A DNA stretch of 64,000 bases from NCBI GenBank assembly GCA_024280035.1, contig JAJRQV010000014.1:62001-126000 (forward strand). The letters are read 5' to 3'. A program made the position numbers and the translations under genes. Positions 1 through 10,081 of this stretch are shown here, piece by piece. How positions within the stretch are numbered: the first letter of the stretch is position 1; every line of letters starts with the position of its first letter. Under the pieces are notes generated by a model. The model was not told the origin of the DNA, searched no databases, and was given only the letters and a program-made list of their open reading frames with translations. The DNA comes from Campylobacterales bacterium (lineage in GTDB: Bacteria > Campylobacterota > Campylobacteria > Campylobacterales > Sulfurimonadaceae).

Positions 1-2682
1 CAGAGCATTGTGAACCAAGCTTTTAACTACAAAAATAATCATCCAACATGTAAGTATGTTATTACTTCTAACTTTGAAAAGTTACGTTTTTATATAGAAC
101 ACTCGAATGAGTTTGAAGAGTTTAATCTTTTTAATTTAAACCTTGAAAAATTCACACTTTTATATCTTATGTTAAATGTTAAAGATATGCTCTCTTTGAA
201 GATACTTGCACTTAAAAAGCAGTCTAAACTCAAAGATGAGCAGATATCTAATGAACTGTACAAAAAGTATTCACAACTGCGATTAGATTTGTTTCATAAT
301 ATCAAAAAGAACAATAATCAAGAACCCTTACTTCTTTTAAATCTTACGCAAAAAATCTTAGACAGAATGATATTTATCTTTTTTGGAGAAGACAGGGGCA
401 TTTTAAAAACGAACACAATTCAAGCCATTATTGACCATCATAAAGGTGATATTGAAGATAGAAGCCTTTACCATTTTTATAAGATATATTTTAAAGGAAT
501 AAACAAAGGCAATAAGAAACTAGACATACCTGAGTACAATGGTGGGCTTTTTGCTTGTGATGAGGTTTTAGATGCGCTTATTATAGATGATGAGGTCTTA
601 AAAGAACTGCCTTTACAACTCTCTGCTTATGACTTTAATTCAGACATAGATGTAGATATCTTAGGGCATATTTTTGAGAACTCCCTTTCAGACCTAGAAG
701 AGATAAAAGCAAATATAGAAGAGAGTGATTTTGACAAGAGTAAAACTAAGCGTAAAAAAGATGGGGTCTTTTATACACCTGAGTATATAACAGAATATAT
801 AGTAGAAAACACCCTTGGCAAACTCTGTAAAGATAAAAGAGAAGCCTTAGGTTTGGAAAACATAGAGGTTCTCATTCCTAAAAATCCAAAAAAACTTACT
901 AAGGGCGAATTAAAGATAAAAGAGTCTTTAGAAGCTTATAGAGCATATCTATTAGGTTTAAAGATAGTTGACCCTGCCTGTGGTTCAGGTGCTTTTTTAA
1001 ATCAAGCCTTGAACTTTCTGATTTATGAACATGAATATATAGATGAGAATGAGAAAATCCTTATGGGTGGAAATGTCCTAGGGCTTTTTGATGTAAAAAA
1101 AGAGATTTTAGAGCATAACCTTTTTGGTGTTGACATTAATGAAGAGTCGGTTGAAATCGCAAAACTAAGTCTTTGGCTTAGAACAGTTGAGCGAGGAAGA
1201 AAGCTTAATAAGTTAGCCAATAATATTAAGGTTGGAAACTCTCTTATAGGTGATAAGTCAGTAGTAGATAATGCCTTTGTTTGGGAAGAAGAATTTCCTG
1301 AAGTTTTTGCCAAGGGTGGTTTTGATGTTGTTATTGGGAATCCTCCGTATGGAGCAAAGCTTTCAAAGACGGATAAAGATTACTTCAATGATACTTTTGA
1401 AACAGTTGAATATCAAATTGACACCTATACCTTATTTATGGAAAAAGCATATAAGCTTTTACAAAAAGATGGAAAATTAGGTTATATCATTCCTTCTACT
1501 TGGTTAACGATGTTTTATTTTAAAGACTTAAGAAAGTATTTAATCGAAAAGACTTTCTTTGAAAAACTTTTATTATTTAGATATCAAGTCTTTAGTGATG
1601 TAACCGCTGAGACATCAATTCTTATATTTTCAAAGAATGAAAATAATAATAAAAATATTATTATTAATTCTTTTAATAAAGATGATGAGATAGAAGTTAA
1701 AGAATATACAAATATTTCACAAGATGATTGGTTAGATGGATATGAATTAGGATTTAACCTATTATTTGGAGGACGAAAGTTAAAAGTTATAAATAAAATT
1801 TTTGATAATTCAAATGAATTATATTCTTACGCAAATGTAACAGTTGGAATTAAACCTTACCAAACAAATAAAGGAACTCCAAAACAGACCAAAGATGATG
1901 TGAAAAATAGAATCTTTGATGCAAATGAAAAAATCAATGATACTTATTATAATTATATTGTTGGTGGAAGTATAAATAAATATGTGATCCATCCATCAAA
2001 AACAAATTGGCTGAAGTATGGAAAATTCTTAGCTGAACCAAGACAAAGTTTAAATTTCTTTCAAAAAAAAATTATGGTTAGACAAACCAGTGATAAAATC
2101 ATTGGTGCAATAGATTTTGAGGGATTTCTTTCTTTAAATAATGTACATAATATTATCATGACAAACAAAATATTGAAGTATGAAACTTTAGTATGTATTT
2201 TAAATTCAAAGTTAATGGACTTTTACTATAAATTTTTAGTTCCAGAAGAGGGAAGAACCTTTGCTGAAGTAAAAGCAGTTAATTTAAAAAGACTTCCAAT
2301 TAAAGAGTTTGAAAAGGAATACAAGCAAGAACCCTTCAAAGAAAAAGCAGACATGATGCTTTCTCTAAGTAAACTATTTCAAACAAAAAAAGAGAAGTTC
2401 CTAAACCGTTTAAAAACAAACCTAGACATAGAAAAACTCTCCAAAAAACTAGAAGCCTTTTATAACTATGATTTCAAAGAACTACTAAAAGAACTCAAAA
2501 AGAAAAAAGTAACCCTAAGCCTAAAAGAGCAAGACGAATGGGAAGACTACTTCAACGACTACCAAAAAGAACTCTTAGAATTAAAATCAGAAATAGATAA
2601 AACGGATAAAGAGATAGATGTTTTGGTGTACAAACTTTATGGGCTTAGTGATGAAGAGATTAAGATTGTGGAGGGTAGCTGA
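1..2682 (+). CDS. Type IIG-like restriction-modification enzyme (Eco57I/N6-adenine methylase family), 5' end cut by window edge
   Basis: A fused DNA N6-adenine methyltransferase/endonuclease-type protein that would methylate and possibly cleave a specific site. Counting from a GTG at 10, a FYTPEYITEYIV block lies near residue 254, the SAM-binding motif DPACGSGAF near 321, GVDINEES near 373 and the catalytic NPPY motif near 444. The C-terminal ~350 residues are the expected target-recognition and helical region, ending in Lys/Glu-rich coiled coil. The frame stays open to base 1, so the N-terminal part, where a nuclease motif would sit, may be missing; whether the enzyme cuts DNA cannot be judged. 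The stop overlaps the next ATG (TGATG). This is an accessory defence gene; the family is clear, the specificity is not. Confidence 0.88.
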   Translation, partial: QSIVNQAFNYKNNHPTCKYVITSNFEKLRFYIEHSNEFEEFNLFNLNLEKFTLLYLMLNVKDMLSLKILALKKQSKLKDEQISNELYKKYSQLRLDLFHNIKKNNNQEPLLLLNLTQKILDRMIFIFFGEDRGILKTNTIQAIIDHHKGDIEDRSLYHFYKIYFKGINKGNKKLDIPEYNGGLFACDEVLDALIIDDEVLKELPLQLSAYDFNSDIDVDILGHIFENSLSDLEEIKANIEESDFDKSKTKRKKDGVFYTPEYITEYIVENTLGKLCKDKREALGLENIEVLIPKNPKKLTKGELKIKESLEAYRAYLLGLKIVDPACGSGAFLNQALNFLIYEHEYIDENEKILMGGNVLGLFDVKKEILEHNLFGVDINEESVEIAKLSLWLRTVERGRKLNKLANNIKVGNSLIGDKSVVDNAFVWEEEFPEVFAKGGFDVVIGNPPYGAKLSKTDKDYFNDTFETVEYQIDTYTLFMEKAYKLLQKDGKLGYIIPSTWLTMFYFKDLRKYLIEKTFFEKLLLFRYQVFSDVTAETSILIFSKNENNNKNIIINSFNKDDEIEVKEYTNISQDDWLDGYELGFNLLFGGRKLKVINKIFDNSNELYSYANVTVGIKPYQTNKGTPKQTKDDVKNRIFDANEKINDTYYNYIVGGSINKYVIHPSKTNWLKYGKFLAEPRQSLNFFQKKIMVRQTSDKIIGAIDFEGFLSLNNVHNIIMTNKILKYETLVCILNSKLMDFYYKFLVPEEGRTFAEVKAVNLKRLPIKEFEKEYKQEPFKEKADMMLSLSKLFQTKKEKFLNRLKTNLDIEKLSKKLEAFYNYDFKELLKELKKKKVTLSLKEQDEWEDYFNDYQKELLELKSEIDKTDKEIDVLVYKLYGLSDEEIKIVEGS

Positions 2683-2984
2683 TGCAAAATAATGATATAA
2701 AAATTATTCAAAACTTACTTATGCAACAAAATAAGAAGAAACAGATAAAAGCCTTACGGACAGGGATAAAAGGCTATATGACTAAAAATAATTCAAGTTT
2801 GAGGTATGATATATTTCATCACAGTAGTGCATCTAGTGTGAATCTACAAGTAATTGATTATATTGGATGGGCTATACATAGAAAGTATGAAATGGATGAT
2901 GACCGTTTTTATGAAAAAATTAAAGAATATTTAATTGATGAAGATATTGTTACAAAAGAGAGAGATAATTATTATGAAAAATGA
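2682..2984 (+). CDS. DUF3800-like C-terminal fragment
   Basis: A 100-residue protein coupled by TGATG overlap to the restriction-modification gene. Its second half (HHSSASSVNLQVIDYIGWAI, then HRKYEMDDDRFYEKI) resembles the C-terminal end of DUF3800 proteins, which typically finish with an LQ-x-x-D-Y-x-x-W-A helix. DUF3800 proteins are usually 200-300 residues with acidic residues near the N-terminus, and that part is absent here. It is therefore either a truncated remnant or a stand-alone small protein translated with the enzyme upstream. DUF3800 genes are common in defence and mobile regions; function unknown. The ~100 bases after it hold no convincing gene. Confidence 0.6.
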   Translation: MQNNDIKIIQNLLMQQNKKKQIKALRTGIKGYMTKNNSSLRYDIFHHSSASSVNLQVIDYIGWAIHRKYEMDDDRFYEKIKEYLIDEDIVTKERDNYYEK

Positions 2985-3084
2985 CCCGTGCTACCTATCT
3001 AAAAAACTTAGAAGCCTCCCTTGGAGTCTTGCCAGTAACTGGGAACCTTTGATGAATTATAACACAAGAAAGATTAAAAGCTAG

Positions 3085-4182
3085 ATGAACTACTACGAAA
3101 AAGAACTTTCGGCATTAAAGCGTTCCGGTAGATATCGTGAGCGTCGTCTATTTGATGATAGTTTATTGGACTTGGCATCAAATGATTATCTTGGTTTAGC
3201 TGAGAAAAAAGAACTGTTGGATGAGGCTTATAAAAGAGTCTCTTTCTACTCTTCGCATGCTTCTAAGGCTTCCATGTTAGTCAATGGCTACCATCCGATT
3301 CATAAGGCTTTTGAGGATGCCTTGTGTGACGCTAATGGTTTTGAAGCTGGGGTGGTTTTAGGTTCGGGGTTTAATGCTAATATTGCCTTGATTGAGACCC
3401 TCGTGCGTAAGGGTGATGAACTTTTTATGGATGAAAAGTATCATGCTTCAGGTGTATTAGCAACAAAACTTAATGATGGAAAAATAACTTACTTTAAGCA
3501 TAATGATGCAGATGAGCTTGACGCCTTATTAAAAAACTCTAGCGCTAAACGTAAGTTAATTGCAGTGGAGGGAATCTACTCAATGGACGCGGACGTATTA
3601 AATGAAAAAATCATTCATTTAGCAGATGAGTATAATGCCTTACTTATTTTAGATGAGGCGCATTCAAGTGGGGTAATTGGTAAAAAATTAATGGGGATTT
3701 TGGATTATTATAATTTACCTGTTAAAGATAACTACATTAAAATGGGAACACTGGGAAAGGCTTATGGCTCTTTTGGTGCTTATATTTTAGCCAACTCACA
3801 TATTATTGACTTTTTAATTAATCGTGCAAAACCCATTATTTATGCCACAGCACCCTCTCTTTTTGATACGGCTTTGGGGCATGTTTCTTTAGAATATATT
3901 TTAAAAAATGCAGATGCGTTAAATCAGAAAATTAAACTTTATCAGAAGTGTATTTTTGAGACCTTAGGTATAAAGGTTGAGGGTTTAATTGTCCCCATAA
4001 CTGTTGCAGATAATAGAAAAGTAATGCAGATTCAAGCTGAGTTAATGGAAAAAAATTATCTTGTTGGTGCTATTCGTCAACCCACAGTAGAGTCTGCAAT
4101 CATAAGGCTTATCGCTCGTTTGGGAGTGAGTGAAAAAGAGCTGTTTAATGTTTGTAATCTTATACAAGCTAAAATAAGTTAA
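3085..4182 (+). CDS. bioF: 8-amino-7-oxononanoate synthase (biotin synthesis)
   Basis: A PLP-dependent alpha-oxoamine synthase of 365 residues that condenses pimeloyl-thioester with alanine in biotin synthesis. Visible features are LASNDYLGL near residue 30, the aspartate of ILDEAHSSGVIG that contacts the PLP ring, and TLGKAYGSFGAY with the Schiff-base lysine at about 225. Family members run 370-390 residues, so this is full length. The close relatives Kbl and serine palmitoyltransferase cannot be formally excluded, but the size and the LASNDYLG start fit BioF best. It is followed after 10 bases by the ABC ATPase gene, suggesting co-transcription. Confidence 0.88.
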   Translation: MNYYEKELSALKRSGRYRERRLFDDSLLDLASNDYLGLAEKKELLDEAYKRVSFYSSHASKASMLVNGYHPIHKAFEDALCDANGFEAGVVLGSGFNANIALIETLVRKGDELFMDEKYHASGVLATKLNDGKITYFKHNDADELDALLKNSSAKRKLIAVEGIYSMDADVLNEKIIHLADEYNALLILDEAHSSGVIGKKLMGILDYYNLPVKDNYIKMGTLGKAYGSFGAYILANSHIIDFLINRAKPIIYATAPSLFDTALGHVSLEYILKNADALNQKIKLYQKCIFETLGIKVEGLIVPITVADNRKVMQIQAELMEKNYLVGAIRQPTVESAIIRLIARLGVSEKELFNVCNLIQAKIS

Positions 4183-4192
4183 AATACAAACT

Positions 4193-4882
4193 ATGAAGAT
4201 AAACAAACTCTCTATTAAGCATGAAAATAAGATGCTTGTTGATATATATTTTAATATTAATACATCTCTTGCTTTAGTGGGGCAAAGTGGTTCGGGAAAA
4301 AGTCTTTCTTTAAAAGCACTCCTAGGAATGTTGCCCTCTTCAATGGAAGCTAGCATGGATATAGAGAGTTCATTTGACTTAGTTAATGGGCAAAGTTTAG
4401 CCTTTGTACCGCAAAACCCTTTTACGGCTTTGTCTCCTTTAACTAAGATATCAAAGCAGTTCTTTGCTTCTAAGGATATAATGAAAGAACTTTTTTCTGA
4501 ATTAGATTTAGACTTTGAACTGAGTGAACGTTTTCCTCCTGAACTTTCGGGAGGGCAGTTACAAAGAGTAATTATTGCTATGGCACTTAGTTCAAACCCT
4601 AAGCTTCTGTTGTTGGATGAACCCACCACAGCATTAGACCCAACTAATAGAGAAATAATTATAAACCTTTTACGTCGTTTGCAAGAAGAAAAAGGGTTTA
4701 AAATGCTTTTTGTAACTCATGATATGCACAGTGCCCAAGCCTTGTGTGAAGAGATATGTATTATTAAAGATGGTGCGGTGGTTGAGTTTGGAAACCTAAA
4801 AGAGATTGTTCAATCACCTTCATCTGAATATACCAAGATATTAATAGAGTCAAATTTTTCAAATAGGGAATTTAGAGTATAA
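4193..4882 (+). CDS. ABC transporter ATP-binding protein (peptide/nickel family type)
   Basis: An ATPase subunit of 229 residues. Walker A GQSGSGKS lies near residue 30, the Q-loop is FVPQNPFTALSP, the signature is LSGGQLQRV, Walker B is LLLLDEPTTALD followed by FVTHDM. The FVPQNPFTALSPL form of the Q-loop is typical of the oligopeptide/nickel (DppD/NikD) subgroup. No permease or binding protein lies next to it, so its partner is elsewhere or it acts alone. The stop codon is followed directly by the start of the penicillin-binding protein gene (TAAATG), so the two are probably translated from one message. Confidence 0.85.
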   Translation: MKINKLSIKHENKMLVDIYFNINTSLALVGQSGSGKSLSLKALLGMLPSSMEASMDIESSFDLVNGQSLAFVPQNPFTALSPLTKISKQFFASKDIMKELFSELDLDFELSERFPPELSGGQLQRVIIAMALSSNPKLLLLDEPTTALDPTNREIIINLLRRLQEEKGFKMLFVTHDMHSAQALCEEICIIKDGAVVEFGNLKEIVQSPSSEYTKILIESNFSNREFRV

Positions 4883-6826
4883 ATGAAGAAGTTATTAATA
4901 GTTATTACAGTTTTGTTTGTAGTAGGAGCGGGTTGGATTACGTATTATTATAATTAAGTAAAATATCAGGTTAATACACTAATTGATTATCATCCAACAC
5001 TAACCACACAAATTTTTGATAGAAATGGCGATAAGATTGCTAATATATTTAATAAAGAGCATAGATATTATGTTCATATTGAAGATATTCCCCCTCAAAT
5101 TATTGAAGCACTTATTGCCATTGAAGATACGATGTTCTTTGAACACCCAGGTGTAAATATTGATGCTATTTTTCGTGCTATTATTAAAGATGTTAAAGCA
5201 AGAAAATTAGTAGAAGGGGCATCCACCATTACGCAACAGTTAGTTAAGAATACTTTATTGACACGTGAAAAGAAGTTCTCACGTAAGTTTAAAGAGCTTC
5301 TTTTCTCGCTTAAAATAGAAGCTGAATTAAGTAAAGAAGAGATTTTAGAACGTTACTTAAATCAGATTTATTATGGTCATGGATATTATGGAATTAAAAC
5401 AGCTGCTGATGGCTATTTTCATAAAGATTTAGATGATCTATCTTTAAAAGAGATGGCAATTTTAGTGGGGCTTCCTAAGGCACCTTCTTATTACTCCCCT
5501 ACACGTCATTATGAACAGTCAATGGGTCGGGGAAACCGTGTTGTTTCACGTATGCACCAACTGGGATGGATAGATGACACTACCTATACGACAGCACTTG
5601 CTGAGGAGCCTGAAGTTTTTGATGACACTCTTACAAAAAACAGAGCCCCTTATATCGTAGATGAGGTGCTTCGTCAGCTCAAAGGTGAGTTTAAAAATGT
5701 CAAAGGAGGGGGTTATAAAATTACAACCTCTATTGATATTCGTATGCAAGAAGCAGGTCGACGAGCATTAAAAAAAGGTTATGAGCTAGCCATGGAGCGT
5801 GCTCATGAAGCTGGTGATTTTAATCAGACCTTGATGGATAAACTTAATGGTGCTTTGGTGTCGATTGAACCTAAATCAGGAGATATTTTGGCTCTTGTAG
5901 GTGGAGTTGATTATAAGGTTTCTCAATATAATCGTGCGACCCAAGGTAAACGTCAACCTGGTTCTGCCTTTAAGCCTCTTATTTATCAAGTGGCTGTTGA
6001 TCTGGGGTATTCAGGGGCTTCACAATTAGTTGATATTGCGCGAACCTATGATTATGAAGTTGATGGTGAAGAGAAGAAGTGGAAACCTAAAAATTATGGA
6101 AAAGATTATAAGGGATTTATCTCTTTACGTGAGGCTATTGTACACTCAAGAAACCTTGCTACTATTAATCTTGTAACTGATATTGGTCTGACAACAATGC
6201 GTCGAGCACTTTCACGATTTCATATTAAAAACCTTCCTCCTGACCTCTCTTTAGCATTAGGAAGTATTACCGTTTCTCCTTTAGAGTTTTCACGTTATTA
6301 CACAGTGCTTTCTAATTATGGGACAGAGGTTGAACCGATTTTAATTCGTAGTGTTGAGAATGCCTTTGGTGAAGAGGTGCATTATGATAATATTAAAGAA
6401 GAGATGACCACACCGCAACAAGCCTTTATTATGATTGATGTGATGAAAGATGTTATTAAAAAAGGTTCAGGTCGTAAAGCGCGTGTAGCAGGTATTGAAT
6501 TAGCCGGTAAAACAGGAACAACAAATAAAGGTGTAGATGCATGGTTTTGTGGTTTTTCTCCTGAGATTCAGACTATTATTTGGTATGGAAATGATGACAA
6601 TACACCAATGTTTAAAGGGGAGCAGGGCGGACGTACTGCGGCACCTGCTTTTGCAGAATATTATAAAGAGATTTTGAACACCCATCCTGAAACAAAACGT
6701 AAGTTTGATGAGCCTGAGGGTATGATATCGACTTATGTTGGTAAACAAAAAGAGTATTTTACGGAAATCTCTAAACCGCCAATGATACAAAATATTCAAG
6801 AAGATAATGAAGAATTACTTTTTTAG
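4883..6826 (+). pseudogene. mrcA: Penicillin-binding protein 1A (peptidoglycan glycosyltransferase/transpeptidase), interrupted by an in-frame TAA at 4955-4957
   Basis: A bifunctional class A PBP making peptidoglycan at the outer face of the inner membrane. The frame starts with an ATG at 4883 and a single membrane anchor (MKKLLIVITVLFVVGAGW). It then meets TAA as codon 25 and continues in the same frame to 6826. After the stop come TTQIFDRNG, the glycosyltransferase motif EDTMFFEHPG with catalytic Glu, GASTITQQLVKN, and the transpeptidase motifs PGSAFKP, SRN and KTGTT. All catalytic motifs are intact. The first ATG after the stop (5132) falls inside the glycosyltransferase motif and cannot be a working start. 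A T-to-G change would restore Glu. Such enzymes are usually important for growth, so sequence error, readthrough or a second copy must be considered. Confidence 0.85.
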
Positions 6827-6835
6827 GAGAAGATT

Positions 6836-7327
6836 ATGAAGAAGATTTTTTTAGGGCTTTTAATGGTTTCAAGTTTAATGGGCGATATATTCTCTCAAGG
6901 CAGTGCCTCTATTGGTGTTAAACTTGGTGGGGCTTCAATTGGAAATGAAGACTACACTATTGCAGGTTTAAGTGGAAACTATTTTGTTTTAGATGATTTC
7001 TCTGTTGGTCTGGCTTATGAAAAATGGTTTTCAGGCGATCCTGATATAGACAAGCTAAGTATAGAAAGTACCTACTTTATTCCTGCAAGTCAAAAGTTCC
7101 ACCCTTATATTGGGCTTTTAGCAAGACATATTTTTATTAGTGGTAGTGATAGATTTGGAAGAAGTTTTGATGATACTAATGCCTATGGGTACAGAGCAGG
7201 TTTAGCCTTTGTTCAAGATAATTTATTAATTAGTGCAGGTGTTGTTCAAGAGAAGTATGACACAAGTGAGGGAATTTTTAATGATACACAAACCTACCTT
7301 GAAGTGGTAGTAGGTTTCACTTTTTAA
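6836..7327 (+). CDS. Small outer-membrane beta-barrel protein
   Basis: A 163-residue protein with a signal peptide (MKKIFLGLLMVSSLMGDIFS) followed by short amphipathic strands rich in Gly, Tyr and Phe. It ends in VVVGFTF, with the terminal Phe that is the usual outer-membrane barrel signature. The layout resembles the OmpW/opacity-type eight-stranded porin-like family. A Shine-Dalgarno-like AGGAGA precedes the ATG. It follows the PBP gene by 9 bases and ends tail-to-tail with the HDOD gene (4-base overlap of the stops). Specific role unknown. Confidence 0.7.
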   Translation: MKKIFLGLLMVSSLMGDIFSQGSASIGVKLGGASIGNEDYTIAGLSGNYFVLDDFSVGLAYEKWFSGDPDIDKLSIESTYFIPASQKFHPYIGLLARHIFISGSDRFGRSFDDTNAYGYRAGLAFVQDNLLISAGVVQEKYDTSEGIFNDTQTYLEVVVGFTF

Positions 7328-8130
7328 GCCTCTAGAATTTTATTTAAGGCTCTTTCATAACTTTCAAGGTCAAGACCAAACTCTTCAATAGTCTCTTTGG
7401 CTTCAGAAATAGACTCATCTGTAATTTGACCATTAGGTAAGACAGTTTCTCTTACTGCCTTAAGTTCAGCTGCCATCTCTTTTTCTTCTGGAATAGTCCC
7501 CTCAGGATCATCACTATAACGAATTAAGTGAATAATATTAGGATCAAGTTTCCAGGCATTAAAGAGGGTTGCCGTGACATCAGTTGCTTGTACTCCACAG
7601 GCATCTCTTTCGGCTTGAGAGATATCTTTTCCTGCCTTTAGTGCTTCTTGAATAACATTTGCTTTTCCATCTTCAATTAGTGTTTTACTAATGACAACTC
7701 TTCCTAAGTCAACTAAAAAAGCAGCAGGTGCAAGAAGGGCTGAACTTTTAGGATTTCGACGAATTACCCAGTTAATCATAAGGGCAAGCTGTTTATTACA
7801 TGCTGTTGAAAACTGCTCTTCAGAAATTTTATAAGGAGAGAGGTCAATTTTAAAGCTGGCATTTACAGCACTTTCTAAAACAAAGGTTCGTACGGTATCT
7901 TTTCCTAAAAGTGAAATAGCTTGAAAAACATTAGTAATGTTTCTTGAAATTCCATACATGGGAGAGTTTACAATACGCAAAATATTTGCGGTTAAAATGG
8001 GGTCTTTGTCGATAGCTTGTTTCATGTCTTCTAAGCTAGAATCTGGGTCGTTATACACACGTTCAACTTCTTGAACTGATTCGGGAAGAGGGGGAATAGT
8101 GTCGAGATTATCAAGTAGAGCTTTTGTCAT
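7324..8130 (-). CDS. HDOD-domain signalling protein
   Basis: A 268-residue soluble protein. Its N-terminal two thirds match the HDOD domain: TIPPLPESVQEV, DPILTANILRIVNSPMYG, and a segment AISLLGKDTVRTFVL. HDOD is a degenerate HD-hydrolase fold without the metal-binding residues; such proteins act in signalling and gene regulation in motile bacteria, with targets that vary. The acidic helical C-terminus is not a recognised domain. AAAGGT lies just upstream of the ATG. No partner is evident next to it. Confidence 0.82.
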   Translation of the reverse strand: MTKALLDNLDTIPPLPESVQEVERVYNDPDSSLEDMKQAIDKDPILTANILRIVNSPMYGISRNITNVFQAISLLGKDTVRTFVLESAVNASFKIDLSPYKISEEQFSTACNKQLALMINWVIRRNPKSSALLAPAAFLVDLGRVVISKTLIEDGKANVIQEALKAGKDISQAERDACGVQATDVTATLFNAWKLDPNIIHLIRYSDDPEGTIPEEKEMAAELKAVRETVLPNGQITDESISEAKETIEEFGLDLESYERALNKILEA

Positions 8131-8246
8131 GAATTACCTTTTATTAGATTCCTTGCAAGAAGTCTATTTTATCTTTGTAATCAAGTATGGCAAAATCAAT
8201 ATTAAATTTAAGTTAAAAGGGAGTTTAAGTAGTAAAGGTTAAAAAC

Positions 8247-9902
8247 CTATACTACTCTGTTTAATGCACAAAAGATGGCTTTTACTGAGGCAACAGAGAT
8301 ATTTGTATCTGCTCCTACTCCGTAAAAAGTTTCTAAATTTTCTGTCTGTATTTGAATATAAGAGATTGACTCAGCAGAAGATTTTTCTCCATGTGCATGC
8401 TGAGTATAATCTGTAATAGTAAAGCTGTGTGGATACACTTTACTTAGAGCCTTTTTACAGGCATCAATAGGTCCATTTCCACTTCCAGTAGAGACAATTT
8501 TCTTTTCATCTAAGGTATACGTTAACTCACAACTTACGGTATGGTCCTTGTTTATAGATGCGGTAAAGTCAAGTAAAACAAGACTCCCTTTTACATCAAG
8601 GTAGTTCTCCTTAAAGATATTAAAAATCTCTTGTGATTCTAACTCTCTACCTTCTTTATCTGTTACTGCTTGAACAATACGCCCTAATTCAGGATGCATT
8701 TTTTTAGGAAGAGAGTACCCATATAACTCTTCAAGAAGGTAAGCAATTCCACCCTTTCCTGATTGGGAGTTAATTCGAATAATTCCCTCATAATTACGTC
8801 CTAAGTCATCAGGATCAATAGGAAGATAAGGGACTTCCCAAAAAGAGTCCTCTTTACTTCTTTGGTAGGCTAACCCTTTATTAATTGCATCTTGGTGTGA
8901 ACCTGAAAATGCCGTATAAACCAACTCTCCAACATAAGGGTGACGCTCATGAGTTTTCATATCTGTACAACGTTCAATAACATCTAAAACGGTTGTAATA
9001 TCTGAAAAGTCTAATTTCGCATCTAAGCCTTGAGTATGCATATTTAAAGCTAAGGTGATAATATCAACATTACCAGTTCGTTCTCCATTAGAAAGAAGTG
9101 TTCCTTCCACTCTATCTGCTCCAGCTAAAAGGGCAAGCTCAGTTGCTGCGACAGAGGTACCTCTGTCATTATGGGTATGCGTAGAGATAAGTACATGTTC
9201 ACGATTATCTAAATGTCTGCTCATCCATTCAATCTGGTCAGCATACACATTAGGTGTTGCCATTTCAACGGTTGCAGGAAGATTAATTATAACCTTACGC
9301 TCAGCTGATATACCCCAAGATGCAGTTACCTCATTACAGATACGAGCGGCATATTCTAACTCTGTTCCTGTAAATGACTCAGGTGAGTACTCTAAAGATA
9401 TTTTTCCATCATGTAGCGCTTCATATTTTTTAACAAGTTCAACACCTTCTAAGGCAAGTTTAATAATCTCATCTTGGCTTTTTTGAAAAACAATTTTTCT
9501 TTGAGCCACAGAGGTTGAGTTATAAAGATGAACAATTGCATGTTTTACACCCTTAAGTGATTCAAATGTTTTTTTGATTAAGTGTTCTCTCGCTTGAACT
9601 AAGACCTGAATGGTAACATCATCAGGAATTAAGTTGTCATCAACTAAACGACGTAAAAAATCAAATTCAACCTTTGATGCTGATGGAAAACCAACTTCTA
9701 TATTTTTGAAACCAAGTTTAATAAGGAGTTTGTACAGTTCTAGTTTTTGGTCCATGTTCATAGGTGTAATCAAGGCTTGATTACCATCGCGTAGGTCTAC
9801 GCTACACCAGATTGGTGCTTTGTCTATTGTATTATTAGGCCACTGGCGATTAGGTAAATCTACCTGTGGATAAGGACGATATTTCTGTACAAATTCCTTC
9901 AT
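8247..9902 (-). CDS. leuA: 2-isopropylmalate synthase (leucine synthesis)
   Basis: Condenses acetyl-CoA with 2-oxoisovalerate, the first leucine-specific step. The 551-residue length and the N-terminal pattern (RPYPQVDLPNRQWP, then SVDLRDGNQAL) match the long LeuA subgroup related to Mycobacterium and fungal enzymes. The metal-binding STHTHNDRGTS motif lies near residue 240, and GERTGNVDI is also present. The C-terminal ~130 residues carry the regulatory domain (SGNGPIDACKKAL), normally the site of leucine feedback. The start is supported by AGAGGAATCC upstream. It stands alone, with no leuBCD next to it. Confidence 0.92.
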   Translation of the reverse strand: MKEFVQKYRPYPQVDLPNRQWPNNTIDKAPIWCSVDLRDGNQALITPMNMDQKLELYKLLIKLGFKNIEVGFPSASKVEFDFLRRLVDDNLIPDDVTIQVLVQAREHLIKKTFESLKGVKHAIVHLYNSTSVAQRKIVFQKSQDEIIKLALEGVELVKKYEALHDGKISLEYSPESFTGTELEYAARICNEVTASWGISAERKVIINLPATVEMATPNVYADQIEWMSRHLDNREHVLISTHTHNDRGTSVAATELALLAGADRVEGTLLSNGERTGNVDIITLALNMHTQGLDAKLDFSDITTVLDVIERCTDMKTHERHPYVGELVYTAFSGSHQDAINKGLAYQRSKEDSFWEVPYLPIDPDDLGRNYEGIIRINSQSGKGGIAYLLEELYGYSLPKKMHPELGRIVQAVTDKEGRELESQEIFNIFKENYLDVKGSLVLLDFTASINKDHTVSCELTYTLDEKKIVSTGSGNGPIDACKKALSKVYPHSFTITDYTQHAHGEKSSAESISYIQIQTENLETFYGVGADTNISVASVKAIFCALNRVV

Positions 9903-10041
9903 AAGGATTCCTCTTAAAACTTACATGTTTTTGCATGTAGTAAACTGTGATTTCAATAGGGACATAAAATTATGTATATTGATGGCGAAATTATAGCGAA
10001 TGAAGGTGATATTCAAGGATAAAGCATGAAAATACTTGTAT

Positions 10042-10070
10042 AAAAAGAGACTCTTTTAAGAATAAGAGCC
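10042..10070 (-). terminator. Rho-independent terminator after the GNAT gene
   Basis: On the minus strand GGCTCTT (10070-10064) pairs with AAGAGTC (10056-10050) around a short loop, with one G-T wobble. The stem is followed by TCTTTTTATA (10049-10040). It sits about 10 bases after the stop of the gene at 10082-10360, as expected for an intrinsic terminator. Confidence 0.6.
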
Positions 10071-10081
10071 TTTTTAAACGC

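Noticed and set aside
9055-9486. Plus-strand frame of 143 codons inside leuA
   Set aside because: It is antisense to a strongly conserved gene, low-complexity and without a plausible start; a shadow frame.
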